64,000 nt of DNA from contig NC_050098.1 of NCBI RefSeq assembly GCF_902167145.1, positions 18,620,501 to 18,684,500 of the forward strand. The letters are read 5' to 3'. The notes below the pieces were generated by a model. The model saw nothing but the letters and a program-made list of their open reading frames with translations. It did no database searches and was not told the DNA's origin. The position numbers and the translations under genes are program-made. Positions 10,870 to 23,185 of this stretch are shown in pieces. This DNA is from Zea mays (lineage: Eukaryota; Streptophyta; Magnoliopsida; Poales; Poaceae). Position 1 is the stretch's first letter, and the number at the start of each line of letters is the position of its first letter.

Positions 10870-12845
10870 ATGAATGCAGATCTCGACCTTCTCACCGGAC
10901 ATGATGTCAAGACACCAACTAATGGGGGCCTAATAGGGAACTCCCAGATCAAAGCTAGGAACATGTGACCTTGGTAAGGCCTCCTGACCCACTATCCATA
11001 AATAAAACCATTGTCGATGCCAGCCCTTGTTGGACAAGGAACATGGAATATAATTGTACTCCCACGACCTCCTACTATGAAGACGGATACTCGCGCATCT
11101 GATTGGCCACACCTCTGTCATTTCTTGCTCCTCCCTCTTTCATAGTAGCTTAACGCAGAAAAAATATCGCCATAAACCAAAGTTGAGCTCGACACCCAGA
11201 AACCCTTCGCACAGGGAGATAAAAGTAGCAATATGTTGAATCTCGTTTGGATTTAGATAGTGAAGTTGCACATGCATATAACGAAAAAGTGTCTTGACAA
11301 AAGCGTGAAGTGGGAAGGTGAGGCCTCACTCATGAAAATGAACAAACAAAACCACATAAACAGGAGGCGGAGCTGGCATCTCCTCGACGCCCGAGGATAA
11401 CCTATCCTCGTTACCCAGCAGACCGCGCCCTACAAGGGTCCAAAGGTGATCATGATCCACCGAGGATCGGCGCCAGGCCGCCATACGGGGCACGGAGAAA
11501 AACCCAAGGAACGAGGAAGAAGGCAGAGCAAAGGAGATGGGACAACAAGAAGACCAGGAGCAAGGCAAGGCAATGAAGAGAATGGAATGATTAAATGAAG
11601 GTTGTCTTGCAACTCTCTACTGCTTGATGCCAGGATGAAGTGACCCGTCTGACGGTCGAGGGGCTAGGAGCGAACCGATGCACACACCACCGCCCCTCCA
11701 GCAAAGGGTGCAGGTGGTAAAGTCCCCCTAGTAGAATACGGGCAAGAAGGAAAAGAGTGCATGAGTATCATTAAAGGTTCCCCTTGCTACCGTGTTTTTT
11801 ACATAAAGCGGCCTTGCTTTACCGCTACTACAATCTCAGACTCTGGGGCTGGGCACAACACTATATTACCAAAAGAAAGGGGGAAATCTGCTACTACGAC
11901 TAGGTGAAGGGGGGTCACGACACCCCTCCCTTCCTAGTTCGACGCCCAGCGCGACTACAAGGGCGAAAGCCTGCACTGGGAAACCAAAAACACGATCAAA
12001 GAAGAGGAGGACCCTAAGGGGCCTAGCACATTAGGTCCTTTGAAGACACCGCGCTTTGCAATCCCCCCGACGGCTTCATCGTATCCCTGTACCAGGTTCT
12101 GAAAGGTCACGGATGAAGTGCCTTGAGGGAGCCTCGTTGGGATGCAGAGGTCGACCCTAGTGCGAAGTTGGGTGATGATAAAGGCAAGTGCGGCACCTTG
12201 TTGGATACCATGATCAACCTTGCTCTAGACACGACCTAGGATGTCTAGCAGGCGCTGCATATGGGTCACCCCATGAGCACGAACACTGTGGGTCACCATG
12301 TCGATCTGCTGGTGGAGCTCCATTAGTTTCGCCTCCCACCCTGTTCAAACAACGAAAGCGGGGTCAGAGCGATCCTAGGGCAAAAGGCACTAGAGGGTAG
12401 GAGCTGAAGCTCACTTAATGTGTGCACTTCCATGGTGGCCAGACACGGCTGGAGGTCCGCAATACGGGCGTCGGACGCTCGCAGAGCCGTGAGGGAAGCC
12501 TCCAAGTGACCCTGCAGCTCAGCCATTGCCAACAACGAAAGGGTCTAAGGCCCAACCTTCTGAGATGTGCGTGACTTGCAGGAAGGGAGGAGGCAACGAC
12601 CCTCCTGTATAGGACAAAATGACCAGGGTGGGTACTGACCCTGACCAGCCCTATGGCTATGACGGGGCGACCGACCACAATCGCGGCGCCAGATGCGCTG
12701 CCCCACGGAAGGAAAGGCACAAAGCCACTGTCCCAGGGGCATGCCCTTGAATCCTCATCCAAAGAAGTCGCGAGAGAAGACGAAAGAGAAATGACCTCCC
12801 ATCGGATAATGGAGCCATCCATCCTAGAAAAGGAGCCATGATCAA
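10870..12845 (-). pseudogene. Antisense gene of element B ('Transposase_28'/putative gypsy-type protein), decayed
   Basis: Read on the minus strand in shifting frames, the stretch 11400-10900 gives FVHFHE, then LHYLNPNEIQHIATFISLCEGFLGVE with an FGLWRYFF-like segment, then KGWHRQWFYL. This matches the general pattern of the grass protein family annotated as 'putative gypsy type transposon' (Pfam Transposase_28). The 12540-12000 part shows a coiled-coil-like stretch and a C-terminal region (QQIDMVTHSVRAHG, TQLRTRVDLCIPTRL) typical of the family's second half. Many stops and frameshifts exclude function. It lies antisense to the element's LTR, as does the intact relative in element C. Confidence 0.65.
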
Positions 12846-13249
12846 TAAATACATAAAGAGAAAACTCCCAGAAACCTCCTACCCCTCTCGAATTGGATGA
12901 CTCTTAGGCCAGCCCTAATGAGGATACTCCAAGGTGGGACGCTTCCCACGATCCATGGTCGGCCAAAGAGGCTCCCGGGGCGTACGAGCGTTGCAGCCTT
13001 CTGACTGGATGTCGTTTCTAGGAAGGTAAAAAGGTGTTGGGCCACACCAATGGTGGAAGAAGCATAATGACCCTCTACTTATAAAGCGACTGACCGGACC
13101 CCAGAGGCCCAATGGAAGGTCTAGCAAATCCTACCAACCAAACCATGATTCGCCGCACAAATACCACAACCGCTAAAAGGACGACAGTGTAAATATCACC
13201 CGACTCGGAGATAAACCCCGAAGGGAGAAACTCTCCCCTCGGGGGCTAC

Positions 13250-14390
13250 TATCGGGGAAAAGATCTTCAGGCCCCTGGGGCCCGTCGGTGAGGGAGAGCG
13301 CACGAGGGAAGGACCTATGTCCGCTAGGGGCCACTCGTTAGTGAGGAGGCAAGGGAATCGTCTAACCAAAAAGCACCCTCTCCCAGAAAAACCCTGAGGC
13401 ACCGAGACTAGGGTCGCACATGGCAGAGCATTAGAGGGGGGCTCGGGCGAATCGGAAGGAAACCACTTGAGTGGGTTCCTCGCCTGGCCCGAGATTGACA
13501 TGTCGCAAGTGCCTAGCCACATTAACTACGTCTGACACCAAGTCGTAGTAGAGAGTTGGTCCGCCCACTCATGGCCTACGCAGCCCCTCGGCTTACAGCG
13601 CACTCATGGCTTGCATAGCCCTCTGGTCTGCAACGCACTCAAGAGCCGAGTCCCCCAGCCTGCGGAGCACTCATGACCTATCGAGCCTAGGCCTGACAGC
13701 GCGAACCGTCTATAGGACCCACAACACAACGAGCTACACCGAAACCTAGGCTATGGATGTCAGGGGTCGGCGTGGCGTAGAGATAGTAATGATGGTGCCA
13801 AGGCCCACGACCCCCATGCCAGCGGTCGTAATGAGCACGGTCAGAAATGACAAGGCGCATGCAGACAAACGGCCATGCCACGTTAAAAGCACTCGGTTTT
13901 ACCACTGAATAGTGGTTCCTTCTCAAAGGAGCCACCGATCGCCGACCCCCATCTTGGCCTATAAAAGGAGGAGGTCGACCACGAGGATAAAGGGGGCTGG
14001 TTGGCTGAACCCAGACGAACCAAGACGAATTGAAGAAGACCCAAGATAGAAGACACACGACAGGAGGCAGCCGCATACGCCCGAAGAAACCTGAAGACCT
14101 GGAGGCTGGATCCAAGGCTTAGCATAACTTCAGTTTTGTAGTCTTTAGGCCACTCCCTCATAAGAGACTTGGGAGCCTTTCCTCCCTCTCTCGTCCTCTT
14201 GTAACCCCCTTGTAACCCCTACTATGAGCATCGAGCAAAAGAGGTGCCATTAGCGTGAGTTGCCGAAGACTGGATCTAGGGACATTCTGTCCGAACCAGT
14301 ATAAACCTTGGGCCCATTGAGCACACCGTCTGGAGCCCAAAAATGCACATAGAAATTTACTTGTCAGAGCGGAGGTTTGAAACACCGACA
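13250..14390 (+). repeat. 3' LTR of element B
   Basis: The LTR starts TATCGGGG directly after the polypurine tract (the expected TG is now TA) and ends AAACACCGACA. A TATA box (CTATAAAAGGAGG, about 13960) lies in the sense direction. The right border falls inside a gag reading frame that continues at 14391, so this LTR marks an insertion into another element. If ATATT at 14391-14395 is the target duplication, its partner should be at the lost 5' end. Confidence 0.7.
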
Positions 14391-14856
14391 ATATTGATCA
14401 GGAAATAAGCAATCTTGAAGCCATTCAAGAACAAGTTGAGAAGCGCAAGGAGGAAATGCTTCGAGTCTCTCAGTTACAAAAACAAAATGACGAGGCATCC
14501 GAGCAGCTGCGTAATATGATGCAGCAAGTCGTAGAACCTGAAGGCCAAAATTATCAAGACAACTTTCGCTAGTATGGTTTCTTGTATGATGGTACTTCTC
14601 CTTTGACACATGAACTACAAGCCACACCATGGTCACCACTGTACAGACCACCTCAGCTACCAATATATGATGACTTGTCGAATTCGACGTAATTCTAAAT
14701 GGGCTATACGATGCTACAATATCATCCTATGGTAGCAATACCACAGTAATGGCAAAATCATTTGTCATGGCACTCAGGAGTGTGACTCAGATGTGGTATT
14801 CAACTCTTCGGCCATGCACTATTTCATCACGGCAGAAGCTCCTGTTAACTTTTAAT
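14391..14856 (+). pseudogene. gag: gag fragment related to element C gag
   Basis: Translation gives NIDQEISNLEAIQEQVEKRK, then TSPLTHELQATPWSPLYRPPQLPIYD, then pieces matching SYGSNTTVMAKSFVMALRSV and TQMWYSTLRP in shifted frames. It lines up along its length with residues 50-215 of the intact gag at 56915-58432. It carries stops and at least two frameshifts. Element B's LTR cuts it on the left, and similarity stops on the right near the word that matches QKLLLTF. It is therefore an old copy of a family that is still recently active in this window. Confidence 0.8.
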
Positions 14857-15889
14857 TAGAGTTCAAGCAGACATTAGCCTGACCTTGCAATCAAATGCTC
14901 AAATTAATTTTTTCAAACATCCTGCCATCCTCCTCTGGGATTGGAGAGTCGCGTCGTCACTGTAAACGTACAGGAACGAACAAACCAGTTAGCTCAAACT
15001 ATAACACGAATCAAGAATTAAGAATATACACCTTCTTGCTTGTGTTACATGGCCAGTTGCTCCCTTGCGCACGCACATGGCAGGATCATGGGCCGGCCGC
15101 AGTCCAGAAGCACCCCCATAATGCAAGATCGTCACAGATGCTAGCGCTGTCCCATCAGCAGATCTCAGGTCAGTCCACGTTCCGCAGCGAGTCAGCGACC
15201 CGTCGTCGTCTACTATTCCATTGCTGCTTTTCATTTCAGCTTGACTGATCTCCAAGGAAGCAAGCAACAAGAGATATGTAACCCCCTCTGACCCAACCAA
15301 ATCTCGCGGACGGTGGCGTGCACTCTTCGTCAATCATTGGGGGTGCCCATCCGGGGACGAAGGAAAGAGACGCTGTTCCCTGTGTTTTATACAACGTTCG
15401 TGCGTGCCCTCTTCAACGGCATGCGGCTGAGACATGAGACTCTATGCATGTGAGGACGGTGCCGTTCCGGCAATCATCCCCGAGACGCCGTGCCCACGCG
15501 CTGACGCGCAGCAGCCTTTTAGGTGAGGGAGATCTTTCTTTACCAAACGGCCAACGACATCCTCCCAACGATTTCTTGTAGGCATAGGCAGAGGGTGCTG
15601 CTACCTCACTTTAGCTAAGGCTGTTTTATGCACATTTAATAGTGTGCCAAATCAGCAATTTAGATGACATTACATAATATTTAAGAGGAATGAGTTTTAT
15701 GGGGATGCGTTTCTAAGGACTTGAAAACCGTGTGAAATAAACCTCTATTGAGAGTGATTTGTTTCATCTTCACATATTTTACTATCTTTTATTGGTTATT
15801 TAGCTGCAGCATTTAATTGGTATATTTGTCTATGAAATAGGGAAGTGAAGTTTTGCATTGAGAGACATTGTTTTATTCTTGGTTTTATG
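14857..15889. other. No gene seen
   Basis: The stretch is of mixed composition. A GC-richer part (15050-15500) has only short frames with no recognised motif, and an AT-rich part (15600-15890) could be an unrecognised MITE. I found no splice-consistent gene model or RNA gene. Confidence 0.5.
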
Positions 15890-18800
15890 GCACTCTTGCG
15901 GATATGATAGTGTGTAGAAAGAGTGTTATGAATTTCCCATTGAGAATAGCACGTGGTTACGCTAATATGATATCATCCATATTTAGGACAAGAAAGATAA
16001 ATATCTTATTATTATACTTTGCATAAATGCAATTGTCCTCCACATTATCATTAAACCCAAAATTGCTAATGTCCTTATCAAACTTGATGCCATTGTCTTG
16101 ACACTTGTTTTGATCCATAAATAGATTTCTTTAAACAACATGCTATATTTTCTTTGAATTTCATGAGAAAACCTTTGGATTAAGCCTTGTAAACAATTTC
16201 AATTAAATCTCCATTAAGTAATGTTGTCTTTACATCAATCTCATGCAACTCTACATCATAATAAGTGACAAACACCATATAATTATTATAAAAGAGTCTT
16301 TTAGTCGAAATAGGTGAGAAGGTCAAACTATAATCGATTATCTCTCTAAGTGAAGCCTTTAGCTATAAGTCTTGCCTTTAATCTTTTCACATTTCTTTTG
16401 GAGTCATGTTTCGTCTTGTAGACTTATTTGTTGAATCTCTTAAGATTTTCTACTAAGTCCCAAACCTACTTGGTACTCATTAACCTTGTTTCATCTTCCA
16501 TGGCCATGAGCCACTTGAACGAGTCTGGACTTCTCATGGCTTCCTCAAAATAGGTAGGATCACCCTTGGTGTATATATCCTCACTCATATAAATCACATC
16601 TTCACTTATGTAAATCTCATCATCATAATCATCGACAATCATTAATTTTATGTTTCTTTAGGATCTTCTAAGATTTTCTTGATCAGGTTCGCTGCTCTCT
16701 GTATGAGGCTGCTTTGGCTCTTCTATAGGGGAAATGATCTTACTAGAGCTTTAGGGACACTAACATCTACAATTTAAGGGTCAACAACTAGGGATGACAA
16801 CAAGTCAACAAGCGCATTTTACCCACGTGCCCATGGGTAAAACCCTATATGGTGTGGGTGTGGGTGTGCATGTGAGTTAGTACTCATGGGCACGGGTGCG
16901 GGTTTGATTCTCAATCCAATGACTTTTTTCTCATGAGTATGGAAAAGTTGTACACATGCCCATTAACACACGTACCCACATTAGATATATATATATATAT
17001 ATAAATATATATATATATGAAGTTTAGGGTTTACTCTATCATACCATTCTTCCCCCCACCCAACCACCACCCGCATTGAAATATACAAGTAGTTATGTGC
17101 ACGTGGGTGTATCGACGGGTTTGTGGCACCCGCGGGTAGCGGATGCGGGTGGCATACTGTGCCTGTCAAAGGGACGAGCGGTGTAGGTTTAATATTTACC
17201 TTACGTGTATGTGTTTGTATACCCTATACCCATGAGTTTTATACCCATTTTCATGCCTACCCATAATAGTTGTTGTGAATACAACATGTACTAAGAATAA
17301 AGGCTAAAAACCATAGGGTTTGGGCCTTTGGGGCAAAACATGCTTCTCATATATGCTAATTATCTGGGTACCATGCTCTTGCTAATAATGTCATCTTCTA
17401 AAAACACAACATGTATTGTTTCTACAAACTTAATGCCCGCCAGGATAGTAGAAACGATTTCCCTTTGATGTTTCATTATAGCCAATAAAATGGCAGCTTA
17501 CCATATTTTAGTTCATTTTCCTGATATTTAGGTTAAATATTTTAGCTTCCACTAGGCAACCCCACACATACAAATGATTTAGTGAGGGCTTCCTCCTAGT
17601 TCATAACCCATATGGTGTGTTAGGTGCTGACTTACAAGGAACTGGATTAAGGATCTTAGTGGTTTTTAGTTACTCCATCTATAAAATAATTGGCAAAGTG
17701 GAGGAACTTATCATGCTTCTTACCATATCCATCAAGGTGTGGTTGTGTCTTTCATCCACTCTATTCTACTCAGGGTAAACCTTGCAAACAGTCTAGGAAC
17801 TTGGCCATAAGGGTTATGCTTCCTGTAGTATTCACCACCATGGTCTAATCTTACTATTTTGATCTTTAAATTATGTTGATTCTCAACTTTAGATTTAAAT
17901 ATCTTAAATTTGTCTAATGTTTTTGTAGGTTCCTTAATTGGATAAATATACACATAACATGAAAAAAATCATTAGTAAATGTGATGAACGAGTCAAAATC
18001 ATCTACTGTTGTCACAAGAAAGGACCACAAATGTCTATACAAATTGTTTCTAGAACTCTCACACTTTGTGTGTATTCATTATTTTTTCCTCATATGTTCC
18101 CATAATGTAATCTATGCACTAGTTAGAATATGAAAAGTCTAATGGGTAGAGAATTTCTACTTTGTTTAATCTTTCAATCCTCCCCCTCAGCTCAAAATGT
18201 GGCATAAATGATAGTGCCATAGTTTTGACGATGATCAATTTTTATTTTTGTTACTCTTAACTTTTACATTGCATAAATCACAAAAGAAGCGACATGTATG
18301 CCATTCAGATGATCATAATTAGGAAGTAAATAAATCTTGTCTTGTATGATAGCAAGATCAACATCAATCTGATTAAATTATTGATGTACTTCTTGTTCCT
18401 AAAAATATAATGAATGTTCTTATTATCCAAGCATGATACACAAATCAAATTCCTTGTAATAATGGAAGGCACAATAAAATATCATTCAATGGAGAATGAA
18501 GTGACCATCTAATTTTAATGCAATATTTTCAATGGCTTCAACATCATCTTTGAGATTGTTGGCTACTCTAATACTCCTTTCTCCTCTTTGAAAGATCCTC
18601 TTTGTATGAAATCTCTGTATAAGATTGGTGACATAAATAGTAGAACCAGAGTTAATCCACTAACTACTATATGGGAAATCTAAATATAGATATTCATCTA
18701 TTAATGTAAATTTATCATTATTGTTCTTATTCAACCACTTGAGAAACGTAATGTAGTCCTTCATGTGATGCCCTTTCTAGTGGTAACATTTATACGTATC

Positions 18801-19690
18801 ATCATCCACCTATCTGAACAGAGCTATAGAAAATGACCTTTATCCACTAGAACTTGTTTTCTTATTATTTGGCTTTATAAATGGTCTTTCACCATTTGAG
18901 GTTAAACATACTTGGTGAGGCATGATTTTTTGCCCTGATTCTTGAACTAAGGCTAAAAGGCTTATTAGGATATTACTTCTTATGGGGTGACTGTTTAACA
19001 AGGTTAACATTGTCACTCTTCATAGTCTTAAGACTGTCCTCTTCCTATCACACATGGCAATAAACGTCGCCATTGTCCACTTTTTAGGGCTCATGTTGTA
19101 ATTCACAACAAAAGTCTCAAAAATCTTTAGGTAGTGAAACTAATACCAAGTGAATAACAAAATCATTCTTTAATTACAAGGTAATACCAAGTGAATAACA
19201 AACCCGCATCAAAAGACTTAAGCTTATTTGCAGAGTTGGTCATTTTGAGTAAGTGCTCCCTTATATGAGAGTTATCATACTTTTCAGCAATAATTCTCTT
19301 GATGATGGTTCCATCATATGCTTTGGATGAGCCAATGAACTATTGTTGAATCATAGTTAAGGTACTCTATGACACTATCGCATTTTAGGATTGCTCCCAT
19401 TATTAACTATAATAGAGCTCCTTACTATCATCATGTATTTCTTACTTGATCTCTCTTACTTAACGTATTTGAGATCATGTGACATGGTGAAGGGTGCATT
19501 ATTAGTTGTATCAGGTGTTCCTTCTACTGCCAACATTGGGCTAACATGCTTCACATTATCAATGTTATAGTATGTTGTAGCTAATGCTAATTCATATAAA
19601 TATTCTCCCTACAAGAAGATAACTAGAGCCATCCAATAGCCCAAGTTCAAAGAGATTACATTCAAAATCTTGGATAATGATGCTTTAGGA
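15890..19690 (-). pseudogene. Ty1/copia retrotransposon, gag-pol relic
   Basis: The minus strand shows domains in copia order. From the right: gag up to a zinc knuckle (CYHxxKGHHMKDY with FLKWL, near 18790), a protease-like WINSGSTIY (near 18650), the pre-integrase module (LWHYHLCHILRGRIERL, near 18200), the integrase core (YIYPIKEPTKTLDKFKIFKS and VRLDHGGEYY, 17950-17800), and reverse transcriptase (DVKTTLLNGDLIE and KKSIYGSKQVSRQW near 16150, and LNMDDIILA near 15980 where YVDD is usual). Stops and frameshifts occur every few dozen codons. No LTRs are visible. The order integrase before reverse transcriptase makes it copia, not gypsy. Confidence 0.9.
16788..17262. repeat. Probable hAT-like MITE inserted in the copia relic, with (AT)n run
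   Basis: About 475 bp interrupts the copia pol between integrase and reverse transcriptase. Its ends look like imperfect inverted repeats (TAGGGATGACAA and, on the other strand, TAGGCATGAAAA), and it is rich in CCCATGGG/GGGTGTGGG words common in grass hAT MITEs. An (AT)n microsatellite lies at 16985-17018. I could not find a clean target duplication, so the borders are uncertain. Confidence 0.45.
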
Positions 19691-20754
19691 ATAAACACAC
19701 TTAAATCAGTATACATGAATAATTCAACATTGGTTTAAGCTAAGCATGCATAATACTAAAGCAACAAAAAATTATTGTAATTTTAAATTACATGTGGGAA
19801 AAGTTAGAACAAAAGAAAATCTTTTAAATAATCTTAGCATGAACATCCTATACTATTATCAAAATAAATATCCATCTTAGTTTCAATTTAGTTGAGAATA
19901 AAATGATTTCTTCTAGCAGAAAACTTAAACTCATGAAAACTAACTTATTCTTATAGCAAGCATAAACTTAAACAATACTTAATATTGATACTAGTATAGA
20001 GCCCGTGCGTTGCGACGGTACACCAATTATTCAATAAAATATTAATACACAATGATTACATGAAATAACAATATATATTATCATCAACCTTAATATCTCA
20101 CAAAGAAAAAATTCTTTGCTAACAACTAATATAGTGTTACTCCACAATTTAGCATAAAATATAAATAAAAAATATGCAAAGTACATGACTGTCTTTTCTT
20201 TAACCCCAAGCTAGAAAAAAATCCAATACCACTTGGACACAAGAATAAATAATTATAACCATTCTTTATCTATACAGTAAAGATGTCGCTTTTATAGGGA
20301 GGAGCTCGTGTCGTCGGCGTGTTGGGCTGCTAGCGTGGAAGTAGGAGCAGGTGTAAGGATGGCTCCACCGCATGAGGTTCTTGCGGCAGTGGACAGAATG
20401 GCCCATCTCGGCGCCCGGTGTCCGTCAACGCTCGATTTCAGCTATGGCGATGCTGGCAGTGCAGCCCCTCTATTGAATCTAGGATGGGATTCCTATGCCA
20501 CAAGCGAATTGGACCTGCAAATTGGGAAATCAGTTTGTGATCTTGTTACTGAATTAAAAAAATAGAAAGAACAATATACAAAGAAATCGAATAAAACGCA
20601 TAGAGGAATCTTACTCCATGGAAACCTGGAATCCGCTAAAACGCTAGATTACACCCGCATGTATTGCAAGCACATTCACCTCCTAATTCACCCATGGAGG
20701 TGACTTTGTAAATTTGTTGTGGCCGTCAACTACTCACATATGTAGAACTACACA

Positions 20755-20935
20755 TGGCATGCAACAAAACAAAATGACTTTGAACTGCTAAAAGTCATCC
20801 TATTGCTGATCTGAGTATCTGAACTACTCACATGGCATGCAACAGAAGAACATGTTGTGCTGATCTGAGTTCCTGAACTACTACAAATGGCATGCAACAA
20901 AAAAACATGGTGTGTTGATCTAAGTACTCTGAACA
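20755..20935. repeat. Short imperfect tandem repeat in the Helitron
   Basis: The word TGGCATGCAACA recurs at 20755, 20833 and 20888, each followed by a related stretch that ends in CTGATCTGAGT or close to it. Three unequal units suggest local duplication. Confidence 0.6.
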
Positions 20936-21694
20936 TATTGGCGTTGAAATACCTCAGGGTCTTAGAGGTGAACTTGAAAAACGTCGTCTTCCTCTACTTC
21001 CTCCACAGCTCCCCGTCGGTGTTGAAGATGTCGTCACCAAGGAGCAAGTCCCCTACACAGTGTTCAGGCATTCGAATCAGCTTTCAGCTCTGATTTTTGA
21101 ACCTTTAGCACAGCATCGAGCAAGACTAAACATCACTATGTTCGACATATTTACCTTAGAGTTGTTAAAAAATTATAAAACAAAGGCTATGACAAGGCGC
21201 CAGATATATAAAAAAACCTGTCATCTTTACTCCTGTCTTGGATCGCCGACATGGTCGCCTCTCCCACGCTCTACCTCCACACACACACAACACACAGGTA
21301 CGCACAGACGCTATGTACATCTAGACACCTCATGCATGGTCTGGTCGCCTACCATGTCTCCTTTGATCCTTTTGTGTTTTACTGGCCACCCCTTCTACCT
21401 CCACTGGCATGCCATCATCTGAAACCCCAGAACAAATCAACCTTTCCCTGCCTCCCCTCCCTCCAACAGGCAACAGCCATCCGAGAATATTCACACATGG
21501 AGGAAAATATGTACAAGGATCATCTTAGTACAAATCTAGAAAAATAAAAATCTTTTTTTTTGGTTTTTCCCACGAACTTTCTTCTCCTGCTGCTGTGCAG
21601 TGACGCCTCTAAGCTTCCCTCACGCACTTACCATGGATAAGCACCGTTCAGAGGAGGCACGGCTGATGCTGATAGTTTCAGGAGTTTCATTCCC

Positions 21695-22490
21695 TCAGTT
21701 GATGAGGTCGGAGACCCAACTGACGTTCAGAGCCGCTACCTCTACGTTGGCGGAGGCGACGGTGTCGTTGGGCACGGCGCTTTCTTTGCTGAGCCGTTCG
21801 AACACCTTCTCGCGGAGGGCTCTCCCGGACTCGACCCGCTCCATGACCGGCTCCTCGTCCACGAGGAGCCCGAGGTTGAGGCGTTCCACGGTCATGATGG
21901 TGGCGCCGGAGGCGGTGGTCACCATCACTGGGCACGACCGGGTTGGTGGTGTGGACGGGAGACTGTACAGACCGGCCGGCGACTTCAGGGACCCGAACGG
22001 GTAGCCGCCTGCCAAGAACGACCCGCCGGAAGGCGCCGACCTCGGCGAGCCGCCGCCGAGGCGGAGCTGGCGCAGCGAGGCGAGGACCTCGTTGACGGGC
22101 GAGCCGCCGACACCCGGCCACGCGCCGCGGCGGCGGCGTCCGGCGACATTGGCGGGGACTCCGACGGCGGCGACCTCGGGGGCGAGACCAGCGTGCTGGT
22201 CGGGGACGACGACATGACGCCGCTCTTGGTGAGGTAGCTCTGGAACGCCTGGCGGCGGAGCGGCGAGCCGTCGTACGACGGCTCGGCCAGCAGCGACGCC
22301 GCGGACGCGCCCCTCGGGCTGGACTGTTGCGCCTGTGGCACGCGAAGCTGGTCCGGCGTGTGCGCGAAGAAGCAGACGCGGCGGCGGCACCCGGTGCCGT
22401 CCTTGCAGGGCTGCGATCCGTTAGCGCAACGGGTGGAGCCAGCACTCGAACACCCCGTGCGCCAGCTCGCACGCGGTCGCAGGCGCAGGA
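21695..22490 (-). pseudogene. Captured fragment of a plant CCCH (RR-TZF type) zinc-finger gene
   Basis: The minus strand encodes [14 protein letters not shown], the end of the first CCCH finger in plant arginine-rich tandem zinc-finger proteins. After a TAA and a frameshift near 22425, a second-finger region and then [58 protein letters not shown] and VSWVSDLIN, ending in a natural-looking stop at 21695. This is the C-terminal half of such a protein, spread over three frames. The parent proteins regulate mRNA in stress and hormone responses. The 5' half is missing, so no functional product is expected. It runs in the Helitron's own orientation, the usual direction for captured exons. Confidence 0.78.
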
Positions 22491-22514
22491 CCTAAACAGC
22501 CGCCATGGAGATTG

Positions 22515-23010
22515 TCAGATGTTACGAACAGGACCGCCCGAGCCTCCCCTTCTCTTCCTTGGACTTCGAACGCGGTCGCATACCGGCTCCACGAACAGGA
22601 CCACCGTCGTCATCCACCATCTCCATTGAGGTATCGTCCGTAAGAACAGATCGATGATGCTATCGGATTCGAACGGGGCGCAGAGGTAGGCAAGCGTCGC
22701 CTGCTCCTGCGGATCTGGAACGCCTTCGCTAGGGCCGCAGTGCGCACGCGCCCATTTCGCATAGAGAGGAGGCGGAGCTAGGGGTGGGCAGCGGCTGTAG
22801 AGAAGATGGAGGAGAGCGATAGTGTGGGGCTTGAGGTGGTCGAGCACGTCGGCGAGATTTGGGGCGCAGGGGCAGGAGTGGGGGCGAGGGTCACCGAGCG
22901 AGATTGCCGGTGGCGCGATGCCGATGCGAAATTTGGGGAGCAGGGGCATAGACGCGCGGAGGGCGGAGGCAGGGCAGAACCACCACTGTGGACGCCTACA
23001 ATAGGCTCTT
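22515..23010 (-). other. GC-rich open stretch in the Helitron, origin unknown
   Basis: A long open frame covers most of this stretch on the minus strand, with Cys, Trp and Pro residues but no motif I recognise. The opposite strand is also open (from 22806). It may be a second captured exon next to the CCCH fragment, or only open by base composition. Confidence 0.3.
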
Positions 23011-23185
23011 AAGAAGTAGTAGAGATATATAAGAATTTTCTTAGTTATTTCACTTAAGGAAAATAATAAAAATGAATAAACAAAATACAATATGTTTTAG
23101 CCAAAACTGGCCCAACTAGACCACACAACCGACCCATCATGGTTGGTCAGCCTTCCCTGCACACCCTCTCGCGTCCCAGGCCACA

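Larger units (their letters stand above)
10800..14390 (+). mobile_element. Element B: degraded LTR retrotransposon, 3' half
   Basis: A polypurine tract (CTCGGGGGCTAC, 13238-13249) followed by an LTR to 14390 shows that the element reads left to right. The internal part to its left holds a decayed gene on the opposite strand. No gag or pol on the plus strand was found, and the 5' LTR is missing or beyond the fragment at 10159. The LTR resembles that of element F (54230-55561) at both ends. The left border is approximate. Confidence 0.65.
19991..23025 (-). mobile_element. Non-autonomous Helitron with captured gene sequence
   Basis: On the minus strand the element begins TCTCTACTA (23025-23017), matching the plant Helitron 5' consensus, and ends CTAG (19994-19991). 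A GC-rich imperfect hairpin (CCGTCGCAACGCACGGG) ends about eight bases before the CTAG. It sits between A and T in the host, as Helitrons do, with no target duplication. I see no Rep/helicase sequence, so it depends on an autonomous partner. It carries a CCCH zinc-finger gene fragment in its own orientation and another GC-rich stretch of unknown origin. It lies just to the right of the copia relic. Confidence 0.82.

Noticed and set aside
16985..17018. AT run as a replication origin or matrix-attachment site
   Set aside because: It is a simple microsatellite inside a MITE-like insertion. Nothing else supports such a role.
21600..22629. Plus-strand ORFs across the Helitron cargo
   Set aside because: They mirror the CCCH zinc-finger fragment, whose identity is clear on the minus strand.
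19991..23025. Autonomous Helitron
   Set aside because: No Rep or helicase motif is seen in any frame, and the length is too short.
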